Positions 25,256-34,942 of a stretch of 64,000 bases of DNA are shown here, in pieces (within the stretch, counting starts at the first letter, position 1; every line of letters begins with the position of its first letter). Source of the DNA: Clostridium transplantifaecale (lineage in GTDB: Bacteria > Bacillota > Clostridia > Lachnospirales > Lachnospiraceae). The stretch spans positions 62,001 to 126,000 of the forward strand of contig NZ_UYZY01000004.1 in NCBI RefSeq assembly GCF_900626075.1. Reading direction: 5' to 3'. The position numbers were made by a program, and so were the translations under genes. The notes under the pieces are model-generated. The model was not told the DNA's origin, searched no databases, and worked only from the letters and a program-made list of their open reading frames with translations.

Positions 25256-26713
25256 ATGAAGAAATTTATGAGTTTACTCTTAAGTATCATTATAATGATC
25301 GCCGGACCGGCCATGACCTCCTATGCAAAGCCGGACTGGCCGTCGGATACGGGCATCCAGTCGGAAGCCGGAATTGTGATGGATATGGATTCCAGGACCG
25401 TGATTTTCGGCCAGAATATACACGTACAGAAGGCTCCGGCAAGCATCACCAAACTGCTGACGGCCCTGGTGGTGATTGAGAATGCGAAGCTGGACGACAT
25501 GGTGACGTTCTCGGACGACGCCATCCATAACGTGGAGGATGGGGCCGGTAATAAGAATGCGCTGGAAGTCGGGGATAAGATGACGGTAAAGGACTGTCTC
25601 TACCATATGCTTTTGACCTCATCCAATCAGTCGGCCAACGCCCTGGCGGAACACGTGGCGGGCAGCCGCGACGCTTTTGTGGCGATGATGAATGAGAAGG
25701 TGAAGGAGCTGGGCTGTGAGAACAGCCATTTTGCCAATCCTTCGGGGCTGAATGACGACACACAGCTTACGACGGTGTACGATATGGCATTGATTGGAAC
25801 GGCGGCCTATGAGAACCCGACGCTCCTGGAGATCGGCTCGGCCAAGAGCTACCGCCTTCCCGCCACCGCCAACAATCCCGACGGCGTGACGATCAAGATG
25901 GAACACAAGATGTTAATGGAGGGGGATCCCAATTATTATCCGGCGGCGATTGCAGGTAAGACCGGTTTTACCTCGATTGCGGGGCAGACACTGGTGACTT
26001 ATGCATCAAAGGATAACCGGAGGCTGATTGCGGTGACGATGAAGAGCACCGAATTTACCCACTATCAGGATACGACCGCCCTCTTAAACTTTGGATTTGA
26101 TAAGTTTCAGAATATCAACATCAGTGAAAATGAGACTTCCTATACCTCGGGGGATCAGCCCGTGACGCTGGGAGACGGCTCCTATGAGCCATCGGATCTC
26201 TCCATCGACGCTAAGGCCGTGATTACCGTTCCCAGAGATGCGCAGTTCTCCGATACGGACCGGAATGTGGTTACAAAACTTCCGGAGAATCATCCGGACG
26301 GAGCCGTGGCCCTTCTTGAGTATACCTATAATGAGCGGAAAGTCGGAGAAGTTTACATAATCAGTGCAAAGCAGGCGGCTATCGATGAGACGGCCCAGGC
26401 CGGTGGCGAAACGCCGGAGTCGGTTCCTGCCGGCCAGGACGGAGAGGGTACGCCCGATTCCGGCAAGGAGACGGGCGGAGCCGCACATATTGCCTTTAAA
26501 CTGCCGAAACAGGCGCCCTGGATAGCGCTGATCGGCGTGATCGCGGCGGCAGGCCTCGGATTTGCCATTGTTTTTTTCAAAAAGAAAAAAGAGGAAGAGC
26601 GCAGGCTCATGGAGGAGCGGCGCAGAAAGAGAAGGCAGCGTCTGGAAGAAATCGGCTGCACCCAGGAAGAATTTGACCGTCTGCTGGAAGAGCGTGCGAG
26701 GCGTGGAAAATAG
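25256..26713 (+). CDS. D-alanyl-D-alanine carboxypeptidase (S11, DacF-like), membrane anchored
   Basis: 485 residues. Signal peptide 1-24 (KKFMSLLLSIIIMIAGPAM, TSYA). Penicillin-binding catalytic motifs: S63-I-T-K66, S122-S-N124 and K-T-G near 234 (IAGKTGFTS). It removes the terminal D-Ala from peptidoglycan stem peptides on the outer face of the membrane. A beta-rich domain follows to ~385, then a Gly/Pro/Glu linker, one membrane helix (about 423-445) and a basic cytosolic tail with many Arg/Glu (EERRLMEERRRKRRQRLEE). A C-terminal transmembrane anchor with a cytosolic tail replaces the usual amphipathic helix. Terminator follows. Confidence 0.92.
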   Translation: MKKFMSLLLSIIIMIAGPAMTSYAKPDWPSDTGIQSEAGIVMDMDSRTVIFGQNIHVQKAPASITKLLTALVVIENAKLDDMVTFSDDAIHNVEDGAGNKNALEVGDKMTVKDCLYHMLLTSSNQSANALAEHVAGSRDAFVAMMNEKVKELGCENSHFANPSGLNDDTQLTTVYDMALIGTAAYENPTLLEIGSAKSYRLPATANNPDGVTIKMEHKMLMEGDPNYYPAAIAGKTGFTSIAGQTLVTYASKDNRRLIAVTMKSTEFTHYQDTTALLNFGFDKFQNINISENETSYTSGDQPVTLGDGSYEPSDLSIDAKAVITVPRDAQFSDTDRNVVTKLPENHPDGAVALLEYTYNERKVGEVYIISAKQAAIDETAQAGGETPESVPAGQDGEGTPDSGKETGGAAHIAFKLPKQAPWIALIGVIAAAGLGFAIVFFKKKKEEERRLMEERRRKRRQRLEEIGCTQEEFDRLLEERARRGK

Positions 26714-26768
26714 AAAAATAAGAAAACGGTTTTCACTTTGACTGGTGAAAACCGTTTTCTTATTTTCT
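26714..26768. terminator. bidirectional terminator
   Basis: A perfect ~22-bp stem (26715-26736 with 26745-26766) contains GAAAACGGTTTTCAC / GTGAAAACCGTTTTC, with A and T runs at the base. It lies between the convergent carboxypeptidase and LysR genes. Confidence 0.92.
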
Positions 26769-26796
26769 ACGGGAAAATTGAAATACTGTGTTTTAT

Positions 26797-27777
26797 TTAA
26801 AATTTGGCAGCAGGCGATTCGGGGAAATCGGAGAGGTGTTTCCACGCCGTTTTCATCAACTGCATAAAGTCATTTACATGTTTCGGAGGTTTCCCATTTT
26901 TCCTGCGCATAAGACAGATGGGAGTCTGTAAGAGTGTATTATCGTTTTTGATTGGAAAAGCATTGCATCCAGGCAGTGTATTCATCAGGGAAGGCAGTCT
27001 GGACTTCCGGCAGAAGAAAACACCCAGATGGCAGGGGTAAAGGGAAATCATAAGTTCCGTATTGGAAGATTCTATATAAACATTTGGTTTAAAACCTGCA
27101 TTATGAAAGCATTCGTCGGCTACCCGGCGGAGGCGCATAGGAGGTTTGTGGAGGATAAAGGGAACCTGGGAGAATTCACGCAAATCGGTACCGAGGGCGG
27201 CCTGTTCTTTTATTTTGGGCGCATCCTTACCGAAATAGCGCTCTAATAGTATATCGGAGCAGATAATATAGCTCTTTTCTTCGAGTAAAAGGGTAAAGTC
27301 GATCCGATCTTTCATGCTGGACACTTCAGAGTGGCTGGGGGTTCCAATCAGCAGATCGAGGGCTCCGTCGCAAAGCATTTGCAGCATCTCTTCGGAAGAT
27401 TCCTCTACAAGTTCCAGGGAAATATTCGGCCAGCGTTTGTTAAAATCGGGCAGTACCATAGGAAAACATTCAGCGGCCCGATAGGCTGGAATGCCGATTC
27501 TCAAAAGCCCGGAGTGTTTACTGCTGATATCGGAAAAACCGTTAATTAGTGATTCGTTTTCTTTTATGATCAGCTCGGCACCTTCTACAAGCTGTTTTCC
27601 TGCATATGTGAGCTGAAGTTTTGGCTGACGTTCAAAAAGCTTGACGCCATAATAGAGTTCTAATCGTTGAATTTGAAAGCTGAGAGTCTGTTGAGAAATA
27701 TAGAGGCGCTGAGCCGCGCTGGTCATATTCAAATCTTTGGCTACCGCTAAAAAGCTTTCAAGATATTTAACATTCAA
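26797..27777 (-). CDS. LysR family transcriptional regulator of the hydroxyacid operon
   Basis: 326 residues. The start codon is TTG at 27777, supported by AAGGAGGG 9 bases upstream and by the canonical LysR start NVKYLESFLAVAKDLNMTSAAQRLYISQQTLSFQIQRLE (broken here as NVKYLESFLAVAKDLN and so on). The wHTH spans 1-60 and a periplasmic-binding-like effector domain 90-300. It is divergent from the RraA-GlxK operon across 313 bp; LysR proteins usually control the divergent operon and themselves. Effector unknown, probably a hydroxy-dicarboxylate or related acid. Confidence 0.88.
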   Translation of the reverse strand: MNVKYLESFLAVAKDLNMTSAAQRLYISQQTLSFQIQRLELYYGVKLFERQPKLQLTYAGKQLVEGAELIIKENESLINGFSDISSKHSGLLRIGIPAYRAAECFPMVLPDFNKRWPNISLELVEESSEEMLQMLCDGALDLLIGTPSHSEVSSMKDRIDFTLLLEEKSYIICSDILLERYFGKDAPKIKEQAALGTDLREFSQVPFILHKPPMRLRRVADECFHNAGFKPNVYIESSNTELMISLYPCHLGVFFCRKSRLPSLMNTLPGCNAFPIKNDNTLLQTPICLMRRKNGKPPKHVNDFMQLMKTAWKHLSDFPESPAAKF

Positions 27778-27930
27778 ATGAATAGTCCCTCCTTCCTGCT
27801 TAATATATGCCCTGGATTATACCAATATAGGTTTTAATTGTCAAATCATATGACTTTATTGAAATGACTTTTATAAAATCCATTAACCAATAAAATTTGT
27901 AGTATAGATATGTTTAGCACAAAATATCTG

Positions 27931-27960
27931 TTGGAAAATAATACAGTAATCAGATATAAT
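27931..27960 (+). promoter_or_regulatory. putative promoter of the hydroxyacid operon
   Basis: TTGGAA (27931) and TATAAT (27955) with an 18-bp spacer, ~130 bp before the first gene. The rest of the 27778-28090 gap is AT-rich. I see no clear long palindrome for the LysR protein. Confidence 0.45.
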
Positions 27961-28090
27961 TACAACATCCTCAATACCATTGTAACGATAGGGAAAGAAT
28001 CAGAATATGGCTGAGGAAACATACATAGTCCGAACCGGTCGGAGAGCCTAAGTGATAACATATCAGAAGAATTTGAAGGGAGAATGCAAA

Positions 28091-28792
28091 ATGCCAGTTG
28101 GAAAAAGAGTTTATTTACAGCGTAAGCTGCCGGATACACAGTTAATCGAGGATTTTAAAAAGATACCTGCATCGAATGTGGGAGATGTGATGGGACGGAA
28201 TTGCGCCATGAATCCCCGAATTCATTTAGTCAGCAGTCCCAAGGAACAGATGATGGCCGGTCCGGCATATACTGTCAAACTGAGGGCCGGTGATAACCTG
28301 GCGCTGCATGCGGCACTGAATCACTGTAATGAGGGAGATGTGCTGGTTGTTTCCAATGAGGGCGATACAACGAGAGCTTTGATGGGAGAGATTATGATGG
28401 CCTATCTCATGCTTGTAAAAAAGGTTGCGGGAATCATCCTTGACGGCCCGATCCGTGACATTGATGAGATTGGAAAGTGGGATTTTCCGGTATACTGCAC
28501 AGGAACGACTCCGGGAGGCCCATATAAAGAAGGCCCAGGTGAAATCAATGTACCTGTCAGCTGCGGTGAGGTCAGCGTAAATCCGGGGGATATTATTCTG
28601 GCAGATCCCGACGGCGTGGTAGTGATTCCACGAAACGATGCTTCGCAGATTTTGAAGGACGCTCAGAAGTTCCAGGCAGCCGATGAGAAGAAATTACTGG
28701 ACGTAAAAAACGGAGTGGCTAATCGAGACTGGGTGGATAAAATGCTTCTGGATCATGGATTTGAGTTTATCGACGCTGCTTACGAAGCCTGA
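28091..28792 (+). CDS. RraA-like family aldolase (4-hydroxy-2-oxoacid aldolase / oxaloacetate decarboxylase type)
   Basis: 233 residues from the ATG at 28091 (GAAGGGAG upstream); an earlier in-frame GTG at 28052 lacks a site. RraA/HMG-aldolase core: IPASNVGDVMGR, GPAYTVKLRAGDNLALH, and the catalytic GIILDGPIRDIDEI, where the Arg and Asp hold a divalent metal and the substrate oxoacid. Members split 4-hydroxy-4-methyl-2-oxoglutarate or related acids to pyruvate plus an oxoacid, or decarboxylate oxaloacetate. In this operon an aldolase making tartronate semialdehyde or hydroxypyruvate would feed the dehydrogenase and glycerate kinase; that is inference. Not the RNase E inhibitor. Confidence 0.8.
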   Translation: MPVGKRVYLQRKLPDTQLIEDFKKIPASNVGDVMGRNCAMNPRIHLVSSPKEQMMAGPAYTVKLRAGDNLALHAALNHCNEGDVLVVSNEGDTTRALMGEIMMAYLMLVKKVAGIILDGPIRDIDEIGKWDFPVYCTGTTPGGPYKEGPGEINVPVSCGEVSVNPGDIILADPDGVVVIPRNDASQILKDAQKFQAADEKKLLDVKNGVANRDWVDKMLLDHGFEFIDAAYEA

Positions 28793-28930
28793 CAATCAGC
28801 CTGATAATGCCTGGCTCAATCTGCCGGAATTATATCCAAGCAGATGAAAATTGTATCCCTGCAGATTGTGCCAGGCAGAGGCGGGGTTCGGACAGCAGAC
28901 AAAAGCAGAGGATGATAACGGGAGAATGTC

Positions 28931-29887
28931 ATGAAAATTGTTGTACTCGATGGTTATACGGAAAACCCTGGCGATCTTTCCTGGGAAGGGTTTCAGCAGT
29001 TCGGTGAAGTGACTGTATATGATCGCACAGGAGAAAAGGAAGTTATAAATCGGATCGGTGACGCCCAGGCGGTAATTACGAATAAAACGCCGATTACCCG
29101 TGAAACGCTGAACGCCTGCCCTGATATACAATATATTGGTGTTTTAGCAACAGGATATAACGTGGTGGACATAGAGGCCGCAAAAGAGAAAGGAATCCCC
29201 GTCTGCAATATTCCTACCTATGGGACTGCGGCTGTGGGGCAGTTTGCCATTGCCCTTCTGCTGGAAATCTGTCATCATATCGGGCATCACGATAAGGCCG
29301 TACATGACGGACGCTGGCAGAATTGCCCCGACTGGTGTTTCTGGGATTACCCTCTGATTGAACTGATGGGTAAGACAATGGGAATCATCGGTTTCGGCCG
29401 TATCGGCCAGGCGACCGGGGCAATCGCAAAGGCATTGGGAATGAAAGTGCTGGCTTATGATGAGTATCCGAACGAAACAGGACGTGGAATCGGGGAATAT
29501 GTATCATTGGATCAGCTTTTTGAAAAGGCCGACGTCATTGCCCTTCACTGTCCGCTGTTTCCCGCAACAGAAGGAATTATCTGCAGGGATAATATAGCGA
29601 AGATGAAGGACGGTGTTATTATTATCAATAACTCCCGCGGCCCTTTAATTGTGGAACAGGATTTGTATGACGCACTTGAGTCCGGTAAAGTTTTTGCAGC
29701 AGGTTTGGATGTGGTTTCCTCCGAACCCATCAGAGAAGATAATGTTCTGCTTAAGGCGAAGAACTGCATAATTACCCCTCATATTTCCTGGGCGTCCAGG
29801 GAGAGCAGAGGCCGTCTGATGGATATCGCCGCAGCAAATCTCGGCGCGTTTATTGACGGTAAAGCCGTCAATGTGGTCAACCTATGA
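28931..29887 (+). CDS. D-2-hydroxyacid dehydrogenase (glycerate dehydrogenase / hydroxypyruvate reductase type)
   Basis: 318 residues. NAD domain MGIIGFGRIGQATGAIAKALG (about 145-165, in two parts). Catalytic Arg in NNSRGPLIVE, Glu in VVSSEPI and His in ITPHISW complete the D-2-hydroxyacid dehydrogenase triad. The start GYTENPGDLSWEGFQQFGEV is typical of HprA-like glycerate dehydrogenases. It would interconvert hydroxypyruvate and D-glycerate with NAD(P)H. Its stop overlaps the glycerate kinase start (ATGA), so the product is likely handed to that enzyme. About 140 bp after the aldolase, with no terminator between. Confidence 0.88.
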   Translation: MKIVVLDGYTENPGDLSWEGFQQFGEVTVYDRTGEKEVINRIGDAQAVITNKTPITRETLNACPDIQYIGVLATGYNVVDIEAAKEKGIPVCNIPTYGTAAVGQFAIALLLEICHHIGHHDKAVHDGRWQNCPDWCFWDYPLIELMGKTMGIIGFGRIGQATGAIAKALGMKVLAYDEYPNETGRGIGEYVSLDQLFEKADVIALHCPLFPATEGIICRDNIAKMKDGVIIINNSRGPLIVEQDLYDALESGKVFAAGLDVVSSEPIREDNVLLKAKNCIITPHISWASRESRGRLMDIAAANLGAFIDGKAVNVVNL

Positions 29888-31041
29888 GCAGGCGGAAATA
29901 TATTTTAATGCCGGATTCCTTTAAAGGGACTCTGTCGTCCTCCCAGATCTGCCGGATTATGAAGGAGCGCATTTTATACCACGATCCGCAGGGGGAGGTC
30001 ATCTCCATTCCCATTGCGGATGGAGGGGAAGGCAGTGTGGACTGTTTTCTGGAGGCTGTTTCCGGTGAGAAAATATACAGGAGGGTTACAGGCCCGTTTC
30101 CGGACGAAACGGTGGACTGCTATTATGCTTTAATTGACGAGGGAAAAACTGCCGTTATTGAAGCCGCCTCCTGCGCGGGACTTCCTCTTGTGGAGGGAAG
30201 GGCAAATCCGTGCCTTACCACTACATATGGGGTTGGCCAGTTGATCATGGACGCGGCAGCGCGGGGAGTCAATAAGATTATTCTGGGACTTGGCGGCAGC
30301 GCCACAAATGACGGAGGCTGTGGAATGGCGGCTGCTACCGGAATTAAATTTTTTGATAACGAAGGCCGGGAATTCATTCCTGCCGGAGGAAATTTAGAGA
30401 AGATAAAGAAAATTGACGTAACGGGACAGGCCGACGTTTTACGAAATGTCTCAGTTATTTGTATGTGTGATATAGAAAACCCGATGTATGGGCCAAACGG
30501 AGCGGCAGCAATATTTGCACCTCAAAAAGGCGCCGACGAAGAGACCGTACTCCTGCTGGACAAAGGGTTAAGATGTCTTGCCGATGTCATGGAACGCGAT
30601 TTACAGCTTCATGTTGCCGAAATGCGGGGTGCGGGCGCAGCCGGAGCAATGGGCGCTGGTGCGGTCGCATTTTTACATGGAAAACTGTTAAATGGAATCG
30701 ATGTGGTTCTCGATACGGTGGGATTTGAGCAATTGCTGGATGATGCGGCGATGGTTCTGACCGGAGAGGGCAGAATTGACAGCCAGAGCCTGTGCGGCAA
30801 AGCGGTGATTGGAATTGCAGCCAGGGCGTCACACAGAGCGGTTCCTGTCGTGGCGGTCGTGGGCAGTATTGGAGACGGTGCCGGACAGGCATATGATATG
30901 GGTGTATCGGCTATTTTCAGCATAAACCGGAAGGCAGAAGATTTTTCTGTTTCAAAGGGAAAATCAGAGGAGAATCTTTACCATACCGTGGATAATATTA
31001 TGCGTTTTTATAAGTGTTTTTCCGGTAAGACTGCTTTTTAG
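29884..31041 (+). CDS. glxK: glycerate kinase (GlxK/GarK type I)
   Basis: 385 residues, the family's usual length. MPDSFKGTLSSSQ (9-21) is the substrate-site signature, with PIADGGEGSVDC, GLGGSATNDGGCGMA (about 138-152) and GEGRIDSQSLCGK. It phosphorylates D-glycerate to 2- or 3-phosphoglycerate, linking the pathway to glycolysis. Overlaps the dehydrogenase by 4 bp. The transporters follow 50 bp downstream. Confidence 0.93.
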   Translation: MSRRKYILMPDSFKGTLSSSQICRIMKERILYHDPQGEVISIPIADGGEGSVDCFLEAVSGEKIYRRVTGPFPDETVDCYYALIDEGKTAVIEAASCAGLPLVEGRANPCLTTTYGVGQLIMDAAARGVNKIILGLGGSATNDGGCGMAAATGIKFFDNEGREFIPAGGNLEKIKKIDVTGQADVLRNVSVICMCDIENPMYGPNGAAAIFAPQKGADEETVLLLDKGLRCLADVMERDLQLHVAEMRGAGAAGAMGAGAVAFLHGKLLNGIDVVLDTVGFEQLLDDAAMVLTGEGRIDSQSLCGKAVIGIAARASHRAVPVVAVVGSIGDGAGQAYDMGVSAIFSINRKAEDFSVSKGKSEENLYHTVDNIMRFYKCFSGKTAF

Positions 31042-31093
31042 ATTGGAAAAAGTAAAATTGGAGGCTATATAATTCGTTTTAGGAGGGTGGATT

Positions 31094-32419
31094 ATGACAG
31101 TATCATCATTATGTAATGATATGTTGTTATTAGCGGTATTTATGTTAGTTGGCTTTTTTGTCCGTGAACTAGTAAAACCGGTTCAGAAACTGTTTCTGCC
31201 GGCATCGTTGATTGGCGGATTGGTTCTTTTACTGCTGGGACCTCAGATGATTGGAGTGGTCGATGTACCGGCCAGCTTCAGTTCCCTTCCCAGCGTTATG
31301 ATTGACATTGTAATGGCGGCGACCGTATTCGGAGTCACGATCAATAAAGACAAGATTGGTTCCTATCTGGATTATTCCTGCGCTACGATGACCTCTTATG
31401 GAATGCAGCTGGGCGCAGGTGTAGCGCTCGGATGGTTCCTCAAAAAATTCTGGCCGGGACTTCCCCAGGGGTGGGGAGTAATGGGAGTTTTTTCCTTCCA
31501 TGGAGGACATGGAACGGCTGCGGCAGCCGGCGCGGCCTTTGAAAAGCTGGGAAATGACGGCAACATGGCTGTAGGTATGGTGCTTTCCACGTTAGGTCTT
31601 ATTGTTTCAATGGCTGTAGGTATGATTATGGTAAACTACGGTCTCAGAAAAGGATGGGGAACGTATGTGAAGACGCCGAAGAAGCAGCCGGACTATTTTT
31701 ATGGAGGCGTACTGCCGGAGGAGAAAAGAACGCCGTCCGGCCATACGGTGACAACGGGAATCAGTATTAACCATCTCGCTCTTCAGGTAGCATGGCTTTT
31801 GGCGGCGCTGTTTATAGGAAGGAAACTGTTCGGCTTTCTTGGTACATATATACCCTTCTTTGCCGGACTGCCCAGCGTGCTTCACGGTATTTTCGGAGGG
31901 GCGATCCTGTGGAAAATCTTAAAAACCACGAAACTGGATAAATATGTTGACTTGAAAACAGTGAAGATGGCTAGCGGTTTTTGTCTTGAAATCACGGTAT
32001 TTACGGCTATGGCTACTCTGAATTTGGACTTTGTCACTACCTATATGGTACCTGTATTGATCTACACCTTAACCCTTTGCGCATTGACCGTGCCGATCGT
32101 ATTCTATCTGACCTACCGCTTTTGTAAAGATGAGTGGTTTGAGAAAGCATGTATGGCTTTTGGCGCAGCTACAGGCAATTCCTCTACCGGCCTTGCGCTT
32201 GTGCGTGCCGTCGATCCGGAATTACAGTCCAGCGCGGGAGATACACATGGCGTCTATTCGGCTCTGATGTCCTGGAAGGATATTTTCGTAGGCCTTACGC
32301 CTGTATGGCTCATGAGCGGCATAGGACTGACCTGCGGAGTCGGAATGGCGATTATGGTAGGTTTTACGGTGGTAGGTTTCCTGTTCTTTGACAGGAGAAG
32401 AGGAAAGGGAGGTAAATAA
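31094..32419 (+). CDS. GltS-family sodium/carboxylate symporter
   Basis: 441 residues and about 12 hydrophobic segments in two inverted halves. GltS signatures: FSFHGGHGTAAAAGAAFEKLG in half one and GAATGNSSTGLALVRAVDPE in half two (each broken into two reentrant loops in the family). Members bring in glutamate with Na+. In this operon the substrate may be another acid. TTAGGAGGGT precedes the ATG. Its stop shares one base with the start of the next permease (TAATG). A paralogue is encoded at 43868. Confidence 0.85.
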   Translation: MTVSSLCNDMLLLAVFMLVGFFVRELVKPVQKLFLPASLIGGLVLLLLGPQMIGVVDVPASFSSLPSVMIDIVMAATVFGVTINKDKIGSYLDYSCATMTSYGMQLGAGVALGWFLKKFWPGLPQGWGVMGVFSFHGGHGTAAAAGAAFEKLGNDGNMAVGMVLSTLGLIVSMAVGMIMVNYGLRKGWGTYVKTPKKQPDYFYGGVLPEEKRTPSGHTVTTGISINHLALQVAWLLAALFIGRKLFGFLGTYIPFFAGLPSVLHGIFGGAILWKILKTTKLDKYVDLKTVKMASGFCLEITVFTAMATLNLDFVTTYMVPVLIYTLTLCALTVPIVFYLTYRFCKDEWFEKACMAFGAATGNSSTGLALVRAVDPELQSSAGDTHGVYSALMSWKDIFVGLTPVWLMSGIGLTCGVGMAIMVGFTVVGFLFFDRRRGKGGK

Positions 32420-33690
32420 TGTCGCAGGCAACAATTACCTTACTAATTCTTTTTCTTTCACTGATCTTATTTTTATCCGAAAAGCTGCCTGTAAACCTGA
32501 CGATTATGCTTAACCTGAGCGCGCTTGTCCTTCTGGGAATTGTGACGCCGGAGGAAGCGGTGGCCGGATTTGCGAGTAAAACCATATTAATGCTGATTGG
32601 TGTGGTAGTAGTTGGAAGCGGACTGTTTGAAACCGGTGTGACCGATAAAATAGCAGGTATGGTCACCCGGTATGCCAGGACGGAGAAGCAGATGCTCATG
32701 AGTATCCTCATACTGGCAACGATTTTGTCATCTGCTCTCAGCAATTCGGGTACAGTTGCCGTATTTATACCAATTATCATGGGAATTTCCGCGTCTACGG
32801 GGTACAGCCGATCCAGGATGATGATGTGTGCATTTCTGGGAAGTATGTCAGGCGGAAGACTCAGCCTGGTTGGTGACGCGTCTACAAACGTGTTAGTCGG
32901 AAACGCGATTATTGAACAGGGCGGAACGTTTGGCTTTTTTGAGATAACAAAGATAGGCCTGCCTTTGACAATCTCAATGCTGGTATACATGTACTTTATC
33001 GGTTTCAAATTCCTTCCGCTGCGCACAAAATTTGACGACGGAGACAGTATTTACAACGTGGAGAAGCCGAAAGAAGCTCCGAAATGGAAACAAATCGCTT
33101 CCGTTGTAATCCTGTTGTGTGTGTTTGTGGGAATGATTTTTGAAGACAGGACAGGAGTCCCCTCTTATATGGTAGCTATTTTGGGTGCGGTGGCAACCGT
33201 GCTGTTCGGAATATTTAATGAGAAACAGGCATACCAGATGGTCAGTATTAAAACGGTCATCCTGCTTGGCGGAATGGTTCCAATGGCGACTGCGTTAAAG
33301 AGCACCGGTGCCGCACAAATTATGGCGGATACGGTGATCTACTTAATCGGCGGTTCTACGAATCCTTATGTCATTACGGTGATTATTTTCCTGGTATCCT
33401 GTATTATGACCCAGTTCATGTCAAATACGGTGACGTGCCAGCTGCTCTCACCCATTATTGTGGCGATTGCCTCCACCATAGGAGTAAGTCCTGTTACGCT
33501 GCTGGTGGTGCTGCTGATATCATCAACGCATGCTCTGCTCACACCGATTGCCTGTCCTCCGGCGAATCTTGTCTATTCATACGGAGGGTTCCACTTTCAG
33601 GATTATTTTAAGAGCAATATTGGTCTTGTTCTGGTCAACATGGCGGTATGCATTATCCTTATTCCGCATATCTGGCCCCTGTATCCATAA
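32419..33690 (+). CDS. SLC13/DASS-family anion permease (dicarboxylate or related)
   Basis: 423 residues with about 11 hydrophobic segments. Family features: SEKLPVNLTIMLNLSALVLLGIV near the start, LSSALSNSGTVAVFIPI (SNT-like motif) near 95, SMSGGRLSLVGDASTNVLVG, and the second repeat SNTVTCQLLSPIIVAIA with LLTPIACPPANLV. It imports di- or tricarboxylates, sulfate or related anions with Na+ or H+. It overlaps the GltS-like gene by one base, so two carriers are made together; which one brings the pathway substrate is unknown. Confidence 0.82.
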   Translation: MSQATITLLILFLSLILFLSEKLPVNLTIMLNLSALVLLGIVTPEEAVAGFASKTILMLIGVVVVGSGLFETGVTDKIAGMVTRYARTEKQMLMSILILATILSSALSNSGTVAVFIPIIMGISASTGYSRSRMMMCAFLGSMSGGRLSLVGDASTNVLVGNAIIEQGGTFGFFEITKIGLPLTISMLVYMYFIGFKFLPLRTKFDDGDSIYNVEKPKEAPKWKQIASVVILLCVFVGMIFEDRTGVPSYMVAILGAVATVLFGIFNEKQAYQMVSIKTVILLGGMVPMATALKSTGAAQIMADTVIYLIGGSTNPYVITVIIFLVSCIMTQFMSNTVTCQLLSPIIVAIASTIGVSPVTLLVVLLISSTHALLTPIACPPANLVYSYGGFHFQDYFKSNIGLVLVNMAVCIILIPHIWPLYP

Positions 33691-33722
33691 GCTTGACGAC
33701 CATCAGAGAGGCGGTATATTTT

Positions 33723-34859
33723 TTGAAACTCGACATCTTAATAAAAAACGGGCATGTAGTGGATCCGGCGTCAGGTGTGGATGAAATCCGCGATATAGGG
33801 ATTGCAGACGGACGTATTGTATCTGCCGGTACGGACGGAATCCAGGCCGGTGAAATAATAGATGCAAAAGGATATTATGTACTTCCGGGATTCATTGATT
33901 TTCATACTCATCTGTATTATGGCGGAAGCAGTTTCGGGGTAAATCCCAACCTTTTATTTGCGTCTGGGGTGACCGGGGCGGTTGATGGAGGTACGGCCGG
34001 ATGTGCCGGTTTTGAGGCTTTTTACAGACAGACCCAGCTTTTAAGCCAGCTTCCTTTAAAATTTATGCTGCACATTTCACCCATCGGACAGCCGGGATTC
34101 GGCGTCCAGGAACCGGCAGATCCGGCGTCCTGGAATGAGGGAGCACTCCTGGATCTGGCACAGAAGTATTCCGGAGAGATTGTCTGCCTGAAATTACGCA
34201 TTGGACGGGCCATGATAGGAGAGCGGGGAATTGCTCCTCTTCAGGAAGCCTGCCGGATTGCGCGGCAGGCAGGACTTCCGCTCTGTGTCCATGTGACGGA
34301 TTCCCCTGTCGGCGCCCGGGAGATTGCAGAGACCCTGGCGCCGGGAGACATCTATTGCCATGTGTTTCACGGAAAAGGGAATACCATTCTCGATCAGGAC
34401 GGTGAGGTAATACCAGCTATGCGGGAGGCGTCCCGGCGGGGTGTTATTATGGATGCCGCAAATGGGAGCATTAATTTCAGCTATCCGGTTGCCAAAGCGT
34501 CGATTGAGCAGGGCTTTTTACCGGATATCATCAGTTCCGACATTACCCCGACTACCCTGAACCGGGGATGCAATGCAAAAAACCTGCCGTTTATCATGTC
34601 AAAATACCTTGCCCTGGGAATGCGTTTCAATGACATTCTGAAAACGGTAACCATGAATCCGGCCGCACTGATGGGGCTTAAGGATTTGGCAGGAACGCTG
34701 GCGCAGGGCGCACCGGCCGACCTGGTCATATTGGATAAAATAAGTGGAAGATTTAAATTTGCGGATGCAGATAACAGGGAATTTTACGGAAATACGATGC
34801 TGTCTCCGTTACTCACGGTATCCCGGGGCAGGATTGTGTTCAGACAGACCTGGTTTTAA
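33723..34859 (+). CDS. dihydroorotase-like amidohydrolase (EF_0837-type metallohydrolase)
   Basis: 378 residues from a TTG start at 33723, supported by AGAGAGGCGG upstream and by family length; the frame runs on upstream into the permease end. Amidohydrolase features: KLDILIKNGHVVDPASG (beta-sandwich), GFIDFHTHLYYGG (metal HxH), a CLKLRIGR lysine that can be carbamylated, CVHVTDSP, CHVFHGKGN and ISSDITPTTLN (metal Asp). It hydrolyses a cyclic amide or removes an acyl group; substrate unknown. Its presence with aldolase, dehydrogenase and glycerate kinase suggests the operon's starting compound may carry an amide, ureido or acetyl group. Confidence 0.8.
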   Translation: MKLDILIKNGHVVDPASGVDEIRDIGIADGRIVSAGTDGIQAGEIIDAKGYYVLPGFIDFHTHLYYGGSSFGVNPNLLFASGVTGAVDGGTAGCAGFEAFYRQTQLLSQLPLKFMLHISPIGQPGFGVQEPADPASWNEGALLDLAQKYSGEIVCLKLRIGRAMIGERGIAPLQEACRIARQAGLPLCVHVTDSPVGAREIAETLAPGDIYCHVFHGKGNTILDQDGEVIPAMREASRRGVIMDAANGSINFSYPVAKASIEQGFLPDIISSDITPTTLNRGCNAKNLPFIMSKYLALGMRFNDILKTVTMNPAALMGLKDLAGTLAQGAPADLVILDKISGRFKFADADNREFYGNTMLSPLLTVSRGRIVFRQTWF

Positions 34860-34942
34860 GCGCAGGCCGTCCGGTGCAACAGGTTTATAATGTGACTTAT
34901 GGTTGATAACAAAAGGATTGATAATAAAAGGAGAGAAGAAAA

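Noticed and set aside
28091..28792. RraA annotation as regulator of RNase E
   Set aside because: The metal-binding aldolase residues are kept and the operon is metabolic; the RNase-inhibitor role belongs to proteobacterial RraA.
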